The position numbers and the translations under genes are program-made. The notes under the pieces were generated by a model, which was not told where the DNA came from, ran no database searches, and saw only the letters and a list, made by a program, of their open reading frames with translations. Below are positions 6,940 through 14,342 of a stretch of 18,415 nucleotides of DNA, one piece after another. Source of the stretch: an uncultured Clostridium sp. Lineage in GTDB: Bacteria; Bacillota; Clostridia; Christensenellales; Borkfalkiaceae. The stretch covers positions 1 through 18,415 of the forward strand of contig USMU01000035.1 in the NCBI GenBank assembly GCA_900555925.1, read 5' to 3'. Numbering within the stretch: the stretch's first letter is position 1; the number at the start of each line of letters is the position of its first letter.

Positions 6940-9267
6940 TTATTCCTCTTGCAGAATACAGATTTTTCTATAAATCGCGGAATCGTTCAAATCCGCTTTG
7001 ACGCCGCGATACACGGTGAGTTTTCCTTCTCCGAATGCTACGAGGCCCAATTCCTCGAATACGTTCAGGGCGAAAATGAACTCTCTCTTGTCGAATCCCA
7101 GCGCTCCGCAGGCGAACGCGAGTTCTTCCGCGGTTTCCCCGCTCAAAGAATTGACCTGCCGCCGAAGCGCCGAGAAGATTTCCAAAAGGCTTTCCCGCCG
7201 CGTATCCAAGCCCGAAAACATTTTATAGCCGCAGATTTCCCGATTGACGTATACTTTTCTGCCCTCCAACGCGGCGATATTGAAATCGGATGGGGTATCG
7301 AGGAAGATAAAATCGCGAAACCCGCCTATATCCGCGTCGGCGGAAGGAGAAACGATGAGATTGTTGGCGAGATTTTTCGAAGAAGGATAAAACAGGTCGC
7401 ACCCGAATCCTTCGAGATTTTTATAAAATTTCAGCGTCCGCCTGTCCGAAGCAATGAGACAGAGCCCGTAAGCGCATTCGGCTCTTTTTTCTTCTATCAG
7501 CTTTTCCGTCTCTTCCGTCGTAAGGGATACGGGATTCACCGCGACGGGCGGCGCATAGGACCGCGCCACCGAATTGGCAAAAATACTCTCTGCCGCGCCC
7601 CGCCCCGTTCTCCCGTCGTAAACGAGTTCGCGGATAAAGCCCTTGATGTATTCCCGTCCCTTGAATTTGGAGATATTGATTTCAAAGACGAATTTCTTTT
7701 CGACGTCGCTCTCCACCAATTTCAAATTTTTTGCCCCCGAAAAATACATGAGCTCGATATAATCGCTCCTGACGGAAAGGTGCGGGGACATATATTTCAG
7801 CGGGCGGGCGGAACACGCTCCCGCACGAATGGAAAATAGCGGCCTGCGGTGTCCTACGCCGTAAGGCTCCATGGCGTTCAGTTCCCGTGCGAACTTTTCG
7901 GGAAAGGGCTCGGAAATTTCTTCGCTGACGTAAATACGCTGTTCGAAATCCTCCTCGGTGTACGAACGCCTGATTTCTTCGTTCAAAGCCGCTTCCAGCT
8001 TATCGAAATTCTCTTCCGCGAGGTTGATGCCCGCCGCCTGCGCATGCCCGCCGAATTCGGAAATATACTCCGAGCAATTTTTGAGCGCATTGAAAATATT
8101 GACGTTTTCGATGCTGCGGGCACTTCCCTTCAACATATTGCCGTGATGCACGAACAGGAGCGTGGGACGATTGTATTCTTCGGCGATTCTCGCCGCGACG
8201 ATCCCGACGAACCCGGAATTCCAGCTCTCGTCGGAAAGCATGATGACGTAACCGTAAGCTCCCTTTTTCGCAAGTTTCGCCTTTGCGGAGGCATACAGCT
8301 CGTCGCAGCATTTCTGACGTTCGGTGTTGTAGGCGCACAGTTTTGCCGCAAGGTGCAGAATTTCGCTTTCGTCCTCGGAAACGAACAGCTGAAAGGCGGC
8401 GCGCGCGTCTCCCATTCTCCCCGCGGCATTGATGCGCGGAGCAATCGTAAACGCCAGATTCTGCGCGGTCACGGCGTCGTACGTTTTTCCCATCAGCGCG
8501 GAAAAACAGCTTCGCGGGCGCGGCGTATTGAACAATTTCAGCCCCTCGGTCACAATGTCCCGATTTTCTCCGAGGAGAGGAACGCTGTCCGCGACGGTCG
8601 CCAAAGCGGCAAAGTCCAATAATTTATACGCATTCTCACCTATCAGGGCACAGGCCAGCTTGAACGCGACCCCCGCTCCGCAGAGATTGTCGTAGGGATA
8701 ATCGTCCTGCAATTTGGGATTGATGACGACGCAATCGGGCAAAATTTCCGGCAATTCGTGATGATCCGTGACGATCACATCCGCTCCCAGTTCGTAAATA
8801 TATTGCGTCTCTTTCGCGCAGGAAATACCGCAGTCTACGGTAATGAACAATTCCGGCTGACAATCGTCGAAAATTCTGTCCACCGCTTCTATGCTCAACC
8901 CGTATCCGTCCGCACGTTCGGGAACGTAAATATGCGCCTCTATGCCGAATTCTTTCAAGGCATGGTACATAATGGCGGAAGCACAAATTCCGTCCGCGTC
9001 GTAATCGCCGAACACCGCGACCGTCTTTCCCTCTTCTCTCGCAGAAACGAGCATGTCCACCGCCTCTTTCATCCCTTTCATGAGCATGGGAGAAAGAAAG
9101 TTGAGACGGGAAGGGTGCATGAATTTGTAAATTTTTTCCGCGTCGTCCACGCCCCGCGCATAGAGAATACGCACGATATGTTCCGTCAGTCCCGTCTCCT
9201 CGGAAAGTTCGGCGATTTTATTGAGTTGTTCCTCCGAAAATATATATTCGGGAACGATTTTTTTCAT
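6940..9267 (-). CDS. recJ: Single-stranded-DNA-specific exonuclease RecJ
   Basis: 5'-to-3' ssDNA exonuclease used in recombination and repair. The DHH phosphoesterase motifs are intact: DYDADG (88-93), DCG (145-147), DHH (168-170) and the CGAGVAFKL stretch (196-204). The DHHA1 half has RINAAGRMGDA (278-288), SWNSGFVGIVAARIAEEY (about 348-365) and GGHAQAAGINL (406-416). An OB-like region follows, then a long C-terminal extension (about 550-775). That extension ends in a segment (ELAFACGALGFDKREF, then FEELGLV) that looks like the winged-helix tail of Firmicute RecJ. The 775-residue length fits those proteins. The ATG at 9267 has AAGGAA about 5 nt upstream. No promoter is convincing upstream; the 41-bp repeats start about 50 bp before the gene. 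Confidence 0.95.
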   Translation of the reverse strand: MKKIVPEYIFSEEQLNKIAELSEETGLTEHIVRILYARGVDDAEKIYKFMHPSRLNFLSPMLMKGMKEAVDMLVSAREEGKTVAVFGDYDADGICASAIMYHALKEFGIEAHIYVPERADGYGLSIEAVDRIFDDCQPELFITVDCGISCAKETQYIYELGADVIVTDHHELPEILPDCVVINPKLQDDYPYDNLCGAGVAFKLACALIGENAYKLLDFAALATVADSVPLLGENRDIVTEGLKLFNTPRPRSCFSALMGKTYDAVTAQNLAFTIAPRINAAGRMGDARAAFQLFVSEDESEILHLAAKLCAYNTERQKCCDELYASAKAKLAKKGAYGYVIMLSDESWNSGFVGIVAARIAEEYNRPTLLFVHHGNMLKGSARSIENVNIFNALKNCSEYISEFGGHAQAAGINLAEENFDKLEAALNEEIRRSYTEEDFEQRIYVSEEISEPFPEKFARELNAMEPYGVGHRRPLFSIRAGACSARPLKYMSPHLSVRSDYIELMYFSGAKNLKLVESDVEKKFVFEINISKFKGREYIKGFIRELVYDGRTGRGAAESIFANSVARSYAPPVAVNPVSLTTEETEKLIEEKRAECAYGLCLIASDRRTLKFYKNLEGFGCDLFYPSSKNLANNLIVSPSADADIGGFRDFIFLDTPSDFNIAALEGRKVYVNREICGYKMFSGLDTRRESLLEIFSALRRQVNSLSGETAEELAFACGALGFDKREFIFALNVFEELGLVAFGEGKLTVYRGVKADLNDSAIYRKICILQEE

Positions 9268-9319
9268 CTTAATTCCTTGTTCTTTAACCCGTTATACGGT
9301 CAATCTCTTCTCCCGGATT

Positions 9320-9502
9320 CTCATTTTGTCCGTTTGCTTCCCGTTCTCGGCTCCTGTCAGGCCGTTTTACCCGTTTGCCTATCACTTTCGGGTTCTGACG
9401 AGCCGTTTTGCCCGTTTACTTCTCGCTTTCGGATTCTGTTGTTCCGTTTTATTCGTTTACTTCTCGCTTTCGGATTCCGTTGGGCTGTTTTACCTGTTTG
9501 CC
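9320..9502. repeat. Degenerate 41-bp tandem repeat, about 4.5 copies
   Basis: Units of exactly 41 bp run 9320-9360, 9361-9401, 9402-9442 and 9443-9483, with a partial copy from 9484 to about 9502. Shared plus-strand landmarks in each unit are CGTTTT, then CGTTTRC after a few bases, then a CTTTCGG-type block and a TTCTG-type block. The third and fourth units are most alike, sharing for example CGTTTACTTCTCGCTTTCGG. The outer units are more diverged. The period is not a multiple of three and the copies touch without spacers, so this is neither a coding repeat nor a CRISPR array. Its function is unknown. Confidence 0.8.
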
Positions 9503-9591
9503 TTTGGGACTTTTTTCTCTTTTCCGCCGCCCGCCCGAATTTATCGGCTATGTTCTTTTGCGGGAACATATTTTCCCTGTCTTTATCAAAG

Positions 9592-9624
9592 AAAAGAGCG
9601 GGCGGGAATAAAGCCCTCCCGCCC
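9592..9624 (-). terminator. Second hairpin downstream of secF
   Basis: A perfect 8-bp GC stem, GGGCGGGA/TCCCGCCC, with a 9-nt loop (9600-9624). It is followed on the coding strand by GCTCTTTTC. The U-tract is interrupted, so it is a plausible but imperfect terminator backing up the first hairpin. Confidence 0.6.
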
Positions 9625-9645
9625 ATCACATTGCATAATAGCCGC

Positions 9646-9667
9646 AAAAGGACCGTTTCCGGTCCTT
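9646..9667 (-). terminator. Hairpin terminator after secF
   Basis: The arms AAGGACCG and CGGTCCTT form a perfect 8-bp stem capped by a GAAA (GNRA) tetraloop, about 60 nt after the secF stop. It is followed by only a short T run (four Ts including the end of the stem). It is a stable 3' end, but termination may be incomplete. Confidence 0.6.
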
Positions 9668-9725
9668 CGCCGCCGTCAAAATCCGACCTTATTTGTCCTC
9701 ATTTTTCCATGAAGCACATGTCATA

Positions 9726-10811
9726 TTATTCTGCACTCTCGTCCGCGGAATTCTTTTCCGCGTCCGCCGCAGATTGCGTTTCCGCTTTTGCGTCCGTTTT
9801 GGCGTCCGCTTTTGCGGCTGCTTTTACGGACTTAGAGCCCTTTTTATAGTCGTATCTCGCACGTTCCGCCGCCCGTTTGTCGGAAATCTTCTTCATGGGA
9901 AGATACATGGCGGGCATAAAGATCAAAGACGAGAAAGTTCCCATAACGACCGCCACCAACGCGGCGACCGCGAACCATCTGACCGAAGTCACGGCAATGG
10001 CCCCTACCAGAACGAGAGCTATAATGCTTAAAAGAGCGAAGAACAAAACCGACTTTGTCTGAACGGAGGAAGAAACGGCTTCCTCGGCAGACATCGCTTT
10101 ATATTCGTCCGTCTTGAAATTTTCGCGCATTTTGTTGAAACTCAGCATGGAGGTGAGCGCCGTAAAGAGAAGCGCAAACGCACCGACATACGCGACGGAC
10201 GTAGTCACGGGAATACGCACCAGCGCAACGACCGCCAACGTCAGAAGCGTCCCTACGAGGGAGGAAACCACACCCGCGATGCCCATGTTCAGCTTATAGC
10301 GAACAGAGACATACACAAAAATCACGAGGAGAATCACGGCTCCCGCCAGCACACCGCGCCAAATATATCCCGAAGGGACGACCGCTATGGCGTTCTCGCT
10401 CCCCATCGTGACATAGAAGAAAGCCCCGTTGAGGTTGCCCTCTGCCTCGGAAGCCGCGTCCAGAGCGACGCCGATTGCAGTTTTAGCCTCATTTAATTTA
10501 GCGTCGTCGGTATTCTTGTCGAACACATAGAGAAGTTCCCCTCCGTTCGACATGTCCGCCTTCACCGTATAAGCGTCTTTCAAACCTGCCTTCTCGAATT
10601 CCGATTCGCAGATTTCTTTGACGCTCTCCACTCTCGCGTCAGAAATTTCGACATAGGATTCCAGCTCGACGCTCAGCGTCTTTACATCGGAAACCGTGGT
10701 ATCGGGATTAAATCCGAAGACGGCTAAAATCACGATTCCCGCGGCGATGACGAGCGCGCTGAGAATGGCCCAAAGCTTGAACTTTCCGACCGTTTTATTC
10801 ATCTTACTCAT
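9726..10811 (-). CDS. secF: Protein translocase subunit SecF (divergent)
   Basis: Membrane partner of SecD that helps complete Sec-dependent export using the proton gradient. From the ATG at 10811 it is 361 aa, with TM1 (about 12-33), an extracytoplasmic domain, then five TM segments between about 152 and 307. The TM4 end FNKMREN matches the family's FDRIREN, and GTFSSLIFMP matches the typical final TM. The residue aligned with the SecF proton-relay aspartate (LNDT motif) is Thr (T220), and the relay arginine position appears to be Lys (K253). The cytoplasmic tail from about 310 is rich in A, K, D and E. I prefer 10811 over the ATG at 10820 because GGGAGG abuts the latter but lies 9 nt before the former. 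It overlaps the secD stop by 8 nt, implying coupled translation. Confidence 0.87.
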   Translation of the reverse strand: MSKMNKTVGKFKLWAILSALVIAAGIVILAVFGFNPDTTVSDVKTLSVELESYVEISDARVESVKEICESEFEKAGLKDAYTVKADMSNGGELLYVFDKNTDDAKLNEAKTAIGVALDAASEAEGNLNGAFFYVTMGSENAIAVVPSGYIWRGVLAGAVILLVIFVYVSVRYKLNMGIAGVVSSLVGTLLTLAVVALVRIPVTTSVAYVGAFALLFTALTSMLSFNKMRENFKTDEYKAMSAEEAVSSSVQTKSVLFFALLSIIALVLVGAIAVTSVRWFAVAALVAVVMGTFSSLIFMPAMYLPMKKISDKRAAERARYDYKKGSKSVKAAAKADAKTDAKAETQSAADAEKNSADESAE

Positions 10812-12309
10812 CGTCGTCATCCTCCCTTACAAAGCCGAAATATTTATATTTATCTTTCGACGAAGACACCAACATGCAGTTGATAAAGCGCGTCCACAGG
10901 AGATTGCAGAAAGCGCCCGTAACGAAACAGATAAGCGCTTGCAGAGCCAGCGTGTGCAATCCGGCTGCGCCGATCAGGAGGGCGACGGAAGCGAGGACGA
11001 GCACCGCATAGACGTCGATCATGCCTGCCAAAGTCTTTTTATACCCCGCTTTGACGGAAGAATCCACCGTTTTGCCCGTATCGAATTCCGATTTTATGGC
11101 GCCGTAGACGCGCGCATTGAAGAGATTGGTGAGGAGCAGGCCGAAGAGGAAAATCGCAACGGTTCCCAAAGTCACCTCGAACACGCCGCTCGAAATGAAG
11201 GCGAAGCAGATAGCGGTGACGATGAGATAGGACAGCGTGGAATAGGCGCAGGCGCCGCCGAATCCCTTGTATTTGATGAAGGGCCAGACAATGGAGGCAA
11301 CGAGCACGATCGCCAACGCGATATAGAGCCGCGTAAGTGCATTGGAGCCGTATGCAGGTCCGAACGTTCTCGTTTCTTCCACTTCGAAGCCGAGGCCGAG
11401 ATCCCCCGCATTGAGCGCGGAATTGAGAAGGATCGCAACGACCGAAGCCGTTTCGTCCGTATAGGTATCCGTACCTCCGATATAGAGCGTCTTTTCATCG
11501 ATTGCCTCAGTTACCGAAAGCTGAATAATCGACTCGTCACCCACTTTGAAGGAAAGCGTACCGCCCGAAGAAGTGGAGCCGTCGTCGGAAGAAGACGAAG
11601 AAGCCAAGGACGTCGTCACGTCCTTAATAAGTTTTCTGCCTTCGTCGGTGAGTTTAACCTGGATATAGGTGCTGTCGCCGTTCTTTTTTGGCGAAAAGCC
11701 TTTGATATAGTCCTTGGGAGACTCGTCCTTCGACGCTTCGAGAACGGTATTGGTGCCGTCATACAGCGTAAATTCCCCCGTATAGGAGAAATAGCTGAAC
11801 GCGGTGCCCGCCGCCGTATCGGAGACGGGAAGTTCTATTCTCAGAGCGTAATCGTCCACGACGGACACGCGGAAAGAGGAATCCCCTCTCTTTTCATAGC
11901 GGGAAGAAATTTCTTTTTTCGCCGCCTCGAAAGACTCCTTGAAGGAATCGGTGACGACGTATCCGTTCTCCGTTTCCTCTACGACGCCGTCGTCGGAATC
12001 GGTGCTCAGATACAGTCCTTTATACGGAGTATAAGAATTTTCATATTCCTCCTGCTTGTCCTCCGAGCGGGATTCATATTCTTTCTGATATTCGACCTCG
12101 GAAATGACTCCTTCGGGGTAGTAATAGGTATAATATCCCCCGCCGAGGTTTGCGTCGAGGTCGTACGTTTTGACGACGGGGTTCCAGTTGCTGACGGCGC
12201 CGTTCCACAGGAACGGAAGCTCGAAAGAAGGAACCACGATCATCGCGCACAACGCGACGATTACGATGGTAAGCAAAGTCAACAATACCACCGATTTCTT
12301 CTTGCCCAT
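10804..12309 (-). CDS. secD: Protein translocase subunit SecD (divergent)
   Basis: Sec accessory membrane protein of 501 aa: TM1 (about 6-27), a large extracytoplasmic domain (about 45-320, with DLDANLGGGYY where the family has its DLxGG motif), then TM2-TM6 (about 325-345, 353-373, 382-400, 430-450 and 455-480). A serine-rich stretch at 234-250 lies inside the outer domain. IKSEFDTGKTVDSSVKAGYKK (about 405-425) matches the family's cytoplasmic loop after TM4, and D432 aligns with the aspartate of the later ILDAN motif. The TM4 GMAVDAN motif is not conserved: its aspartate aligns with Leu396. The protein ends in an acidic EDDDDE. The ATG at 12309 has AGGAGG (12317-12322) 7 nt upstream. It has its own promoter and overlaps secF. 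Confidence 0.9.
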   Translation of the reverse strand: MGKKKSVVLLTLLTIVIVALCAMIVVPSFELPFLWNGAVSNWNPVVKTYDLDANLGGGYYTYYYPEGVISEVEYQKEYESRSEDKQEEYENSYTPYKGLYLSTDSDDGVVEETENGYVVTDSFKESFEAAKKEISSRYEKRGDSSFRVSVVDDYALRIELPVSDTAAGTAFSYFSYTGEFTLYDGTNTVLEASKDESPKDYIKGFSPKKNGDSTYIQVKLTDEGRKLIKDVTTSLASSSSSDDGSTSSGGTLSFKVGDESIIQLSVTEAIDEKTLYIGGTDTYTDETASVVAILLNSALNAGDLGLGFEVEETRTFGPAYGSNALTRLYIALAIVLVASIVWPFIKYKGFGGACAYSTLSYLIVTAICFAFISSGVFEVTLGTVAIFLFGLLLTNLFNARVYGAIKSEFDTGKTVDSSVKAGYKKTLAGMIDVYAVLVLASVALLIGAAGLHTLALQALICFVTGAFCNLLWTRFINCMLVSSSKDKYKYFGFVREDDDDE

Positions 12310-12329
12310 TGAATAGCCTCCTGATGATT

Positions 12330-12347
12330 TTCGGGCACGTACCCGAA
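12330..12347 (-). promoter_or_regulatory. Near-palindromic hairpin in the secD leader
   Basis: TTCGGG-TACGTG-CCCGAA: a 6-bp stem around an ACGT core, symmetric at 16 of 18 positions. It lies between the secD transcription start (about 12361) and the Shine-Dalgarno (12317-12322). It could be an RNA hairpin or an operator. No U-tract follows, so it is not a terminator. Confidence 0.45.
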
Positions 12348-12367
12348 TTTTACACTGATACTGTTTT

Positions 12368-12396
12368 ATTATATCTTATCTTCCGCCGCCCGTCAA
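12368..12396 (-). promoter_or_regulatory. Promoter of secDF
   Basis: Coding-strand -35 TTGACG (12396-12391), a 17-nt spacer and -10 TATAAT (12373-12368), nearly consensus for a housekeeping sigma factor. The predicted leader is about 50 nt and contains the near-palindromic hairpin. Confidence 0.88.
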
Positions 12397-12632
12397 GTCA
12401 TAAAGGCGGCTTAACGCGAATTTTTTGCCGTTTTTCACAAAAATGCGCTTTGCGGGCAAATCCGAGGAGCTCGAAAGCGCGTTTTCGTCCTCCGCGCGGT
12501 CTTTATCCCCTTTTGCACGGCGCGCCTTTAAGGAACTCCGTCCTTTCGCGTACCTGCGTTTTCGGGAAATATCTTCCGCGTGCTCAAATTTTTAACGGCC
12601 GCCTCGCCGAGTCCTTTTCACACGGTTTATGT

Positions 12633-13991
12633 TTACTTTCCGCTTTGCCCGGCTTCTTTTCCCGCGGACGCGAGGACTTTTTTCTCGGCGAGAATGTGCA
12701 TGGCGCATTCGATGCGCTTTTTCATCATCGCACAGGTCATTTCATACGGTTCGTTTATATCGCCGTTGAAGTGATAATTGTTGGCGTTGCAGCCGCCCGA
12801 ACAGATGAATTTTGCGAAACAGTCCCCGCACTTTTTGCGGGTGAACAGGCAGGAATTTTTGAATTTTTCCCGAATGTCCGGCCGCGTGATCCCGTCGCGC
12901 ACGTTTCCCATATAGAAATCCTTGTCCCCCGCGAATTGGTGACAGGGATAGAGATCGCCGTTCGGAACGACGGAAAAGTATTCGTTTCCGGCCCCGCAGG
13001 CGGAGACCCGTTTGGAAAGGCAGGGCCCGCCTTCGAGATCGATATTGAAATGGAAGAAGTTGAATCCCTTCCCTTCCGCGTAGCGCTTCAAGTATTCGTC
13101 GCAGAGAGTTTCATACTCCCGTTCTATTGCGGGAAGGTGTTCTTCCTTTATCTCTAAATCGGGCAAATCGGTGACGACGGGCTCCATGGAAATGGAATCG
13201 AGTCCCTGATCCGCGATGAAGAGCACGTCTTTTGAAAAATCGAGATTCTTTGCCGTAAAGGTTCCGCGGACGTAATAGCTCTTGTTCCCGCGCAGGGAGA
13301 CGAACTTTTTGATGTTGCCGATGACGTAATCGAAACTTCCCTTCCCGTTCACCGTCTTTCTGATGGCGTCGTGAACCTCTTTTCTTCCGTCGAGGGAGAG
13401 GACGACGTTTTCCATTTCCTCGTTGAAAAATTTAATCGTCTCGTCGTTCAAAAGGAGCGCATTGGTCGTAGTCGTGAACAGGAATTTCTTTCCGACCTTG
13501 GCGGCCTGCTCCTTGGCGTAATAGACGGTCTTTTTGAGCACGGAAAGATTCATGAGCGGTTCGCCGCCGAAAAAGTCCATTTCGAGGACCTTGCGCTTCC
13601 CGCTGTTTGCGATGAGGAAATCCACCGCCGCCTTAGCGGTCTCCTCGCTCATGAACTCGCGGGCGGAGTGATACGCGCCCTCGTCCGCAAAGCAGTAGCG
13701 GCAGCGAAAATTGCAGTCGTGGCAGATATGAATACAGAGCGCCTTTATCTCGTCGCTCTTCATGGGATAGGTCTTTACCTCTTCCTTGAACAAAAGTCCC
13801 TGTTCTTTGAGCCCCTCCACGTCCGCGAGGATATTTTTGATTTCCTCGTCGGTGATATAAGTAATATCGACGGGCTGTCCCTCCTCTTTGGCGCGGAGAT
13901 AATCCGCGGTGGTCTTGTCGCATTCGTGCAGGGAGCCGCTGCCCACGTCGTAGATATAGTTTTTATCGCGATAGTTGAAAACGTGTATCAT
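12633..13991 (-). CDS. scfB: SCIFF maturase (radical SAM/SPASM, thioether-forming)
   Basis: Radical SAM peptide-modifying enzyme expected to install Cys-derived thioether (sactionine/ranthipeptide-type) crosslinks in the SCIFF precursor encoded just upstream. The 452-residue protein has an N-terminal peptide-recognition region (about 1-80), the radical SAM motif CNFRCRYC (C93, C97, C100), FGGEP at 141-145 and a C-terminal SPASM domain. The auxiliary-cluster cysteines are C332, C350, C381, C388, C391, C397, C401 and C420 (CGAG, YPCHQF, CGDC and CSGGC blocks). The ATG at 13991 has AAGGAT upstream. It lies 72 nt after the scfA stop with a hairpin between, the common SCIFF arrangement. The symbol follows usage in some annotations; chemistry is inferred from the family (CteB of C. 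thermocellum is a studied member). Confidence 0.95.
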   Translation of the reverse strand: MIHVFNYRDKNYIYDVGSGSLHECDKTTADYLRAKEEGQPVDITYITDEEIKNILADVEGLKEQGLLFKEEVKTYPMKSDEIKALCIHICHDCNFRCRYCFADEGAYHSAREFMSEETAKAAVDFLIANSGKRKVLEMDFFGGEPLMNLSVLKKTVYYAKEQAAKVGKKFLFTTTTNALLLNDETIKFFNEEMENVVLSLDGRKEVHDAIRKTVNGKGSFDYVIGNIKKFVSLRGNKSYYVRGTFTAKNLDFSKDVLFIADQGLDSISMEPVVTDLPDLEIKEEHLPAIEREYETLCDEYLKRYAEGKGFNFFHFNIDLEGGPCLSKRVSACGAGNEYFSVVPNGDLYPCHQFAGDKDFYMGNVRDGITRPDIREKFKNSCLFTRKKCGDCFAKFICSGGCNANNYHFNGDINEPYEMTCAMMKKRIECAMHILAEKKVLASAGKEAGQSGK

Positions 13992-14009
13992 AAAATCCTT
14001 TTTGACGGC

Positions 14010-14035
14010 AAAAAGGGCGCGTAAGTATACGCGCC
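14010..14035 (-). terminator. Hairpin/attenuator between scfA and scfB
   Basis: An 8-bp stem GGCGCGTA/TACGCGCC with a 4-nt loop (14016-14035), outer A/T pairing, then CTTTTT on the coding strand (14015-14010). It begins about 28 nt after the SCIFF stop and ends about 20 nt before the maturase start. It probably trims most transcripts so the peptide is made in excess over the enzyme. Confidence 0.75.
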
Positions 14036-14063
14036 TTTTACGCCGGATATTTTTTTACCGAAA

Positions 14064-14216
14064 TTACTTGCGTTCGATTTTTTCTTCGCGGGTAATCCTT
14101 TCGCAGGACTGATTTCCCACCGTGCAGCTCGTTTTGCAGGCGGACTGACAGGTGCTTCTGCACTCGCCGCAGCCGGTTACTTTTCTTTCTGCGGGTTTCG
14201 CAATCGTTTTAATCAT
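14064..14216 (-). CDS. scfA: SCIFF precursor peptide (six cysteines in forty-five)
   Basis: Ribosomal peptide of 50 aa, reading MIKTIAKPAERKVTG, then CGECRSTCQSACKTSC, then TVGNQSCERITREEKIERK. Six cysteines fall at C16, C19, C23, C27, C31 and C38, and the TSCTVGNQSCE segment is close to the strongly conserved SCIFF core. Family members are modified by the neighbouring radical SAM/SPASM enzyme, with thioether links from cysteine sulfur to core residues. The biological role of the mature product is not established. The start ATG has an excellent ribosome site, GGAGGAG at 14224-14230, 7 nt upstream. It has its own strong promoter and a hairpin after the stop. Confidence 0.96.
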   Translation of the reverse strand: MIKTIAKPAERKVTGCGECRSTCQSACKTSCTVGNQSCERITREEKIERK

Positions 14217-14293
14217 AGCCGTTCTCCTCCAAATTGAATCCCGAATCCGACTTTATCCTTTCCAAAAGCCCCGAACTCGGTTTTTATGCTATT

Positions 14294-14322
14294 ATTATAA
14301 TACACACGAGCGCAAATTGCAA
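14294..14322 (-). promoter_or_regulatory. Promoter of the SCIFF locus
   Basis: Coding-strand -35 TTGCAA (14322-14317), a 17-nt spacer and a perfect -10 TATAAT (14299-14294). The predicted start near 14287 gives a leader of about 70 nt. It lies just after the XRE regulator gene, so scfA is not dependent on the DUF2975 operon. Confidence 0.85.
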
Positions 14323-14342
14323 GCAGTTTCTGCCATGTTTTT

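Larger units (their letters stand above)
9268..9725. other. Non-coding spacer between secF and recJ
   Basis: 458 bp without a gene I can support. It holds two hairpins after secF, a smaller stem (ATGTTC/GAACAT at 9550-9569), a 41-bp degenerate tandem repeat, and a purine-rich tract on the coding strand just before recJ. A 70-codon lysine/arginine-rich reading frame (9357-9569, minus) crosses the repeats but is not supported as a gene. Confidence 0.6.
12310..12632. other. Gap between scfB and secD
   Basis: 323 bp. The left part (12310-12396) is the secD promoter and leader. The remainder (12397-12632) shows no gene. It has one weak hairpin (CGAAA/TTTCG flanked by GAGGA/TCCTC, around 12463-12493) and no clear terminator for scfB. 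A weak stem soon after the scfB stop (CGGC/GCCG around 12597-12611), followed by TTAAAAATTT, is the nearest candidate. Confidence 0.5.

Noticed and set aside
6930..6943. 14-bp perfect palindrome ATAACGGCCGTTAT over the recJ stop
   Set aside because: No loop for a stable RNA hairpin and no promoter nearby; part of it is coding. Chance cannot be excluded, so it is not listed as a site.
9320..9502. CRISPR array
   Set aside because: Units are contiguous with no unique spacers, they are degenerate and there are no cas genes.
9357..9569. 70-codon lysine/arginine-rich frame on the minus strand, with an AGGGA before its ATG
   Set aside because: It lies across the 41-bp repeats, whose period shifts the frame each unit, and follows two terminator-like hairpins. 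No family resemblance; the basic composition simply reflects the A/G-rich repeat strand.
10812..10820. secF start at ATG 10820
   Set aside because: GGGAGG touches this ATG with no spacing; the ATG at 10811 is 9 nt from it.
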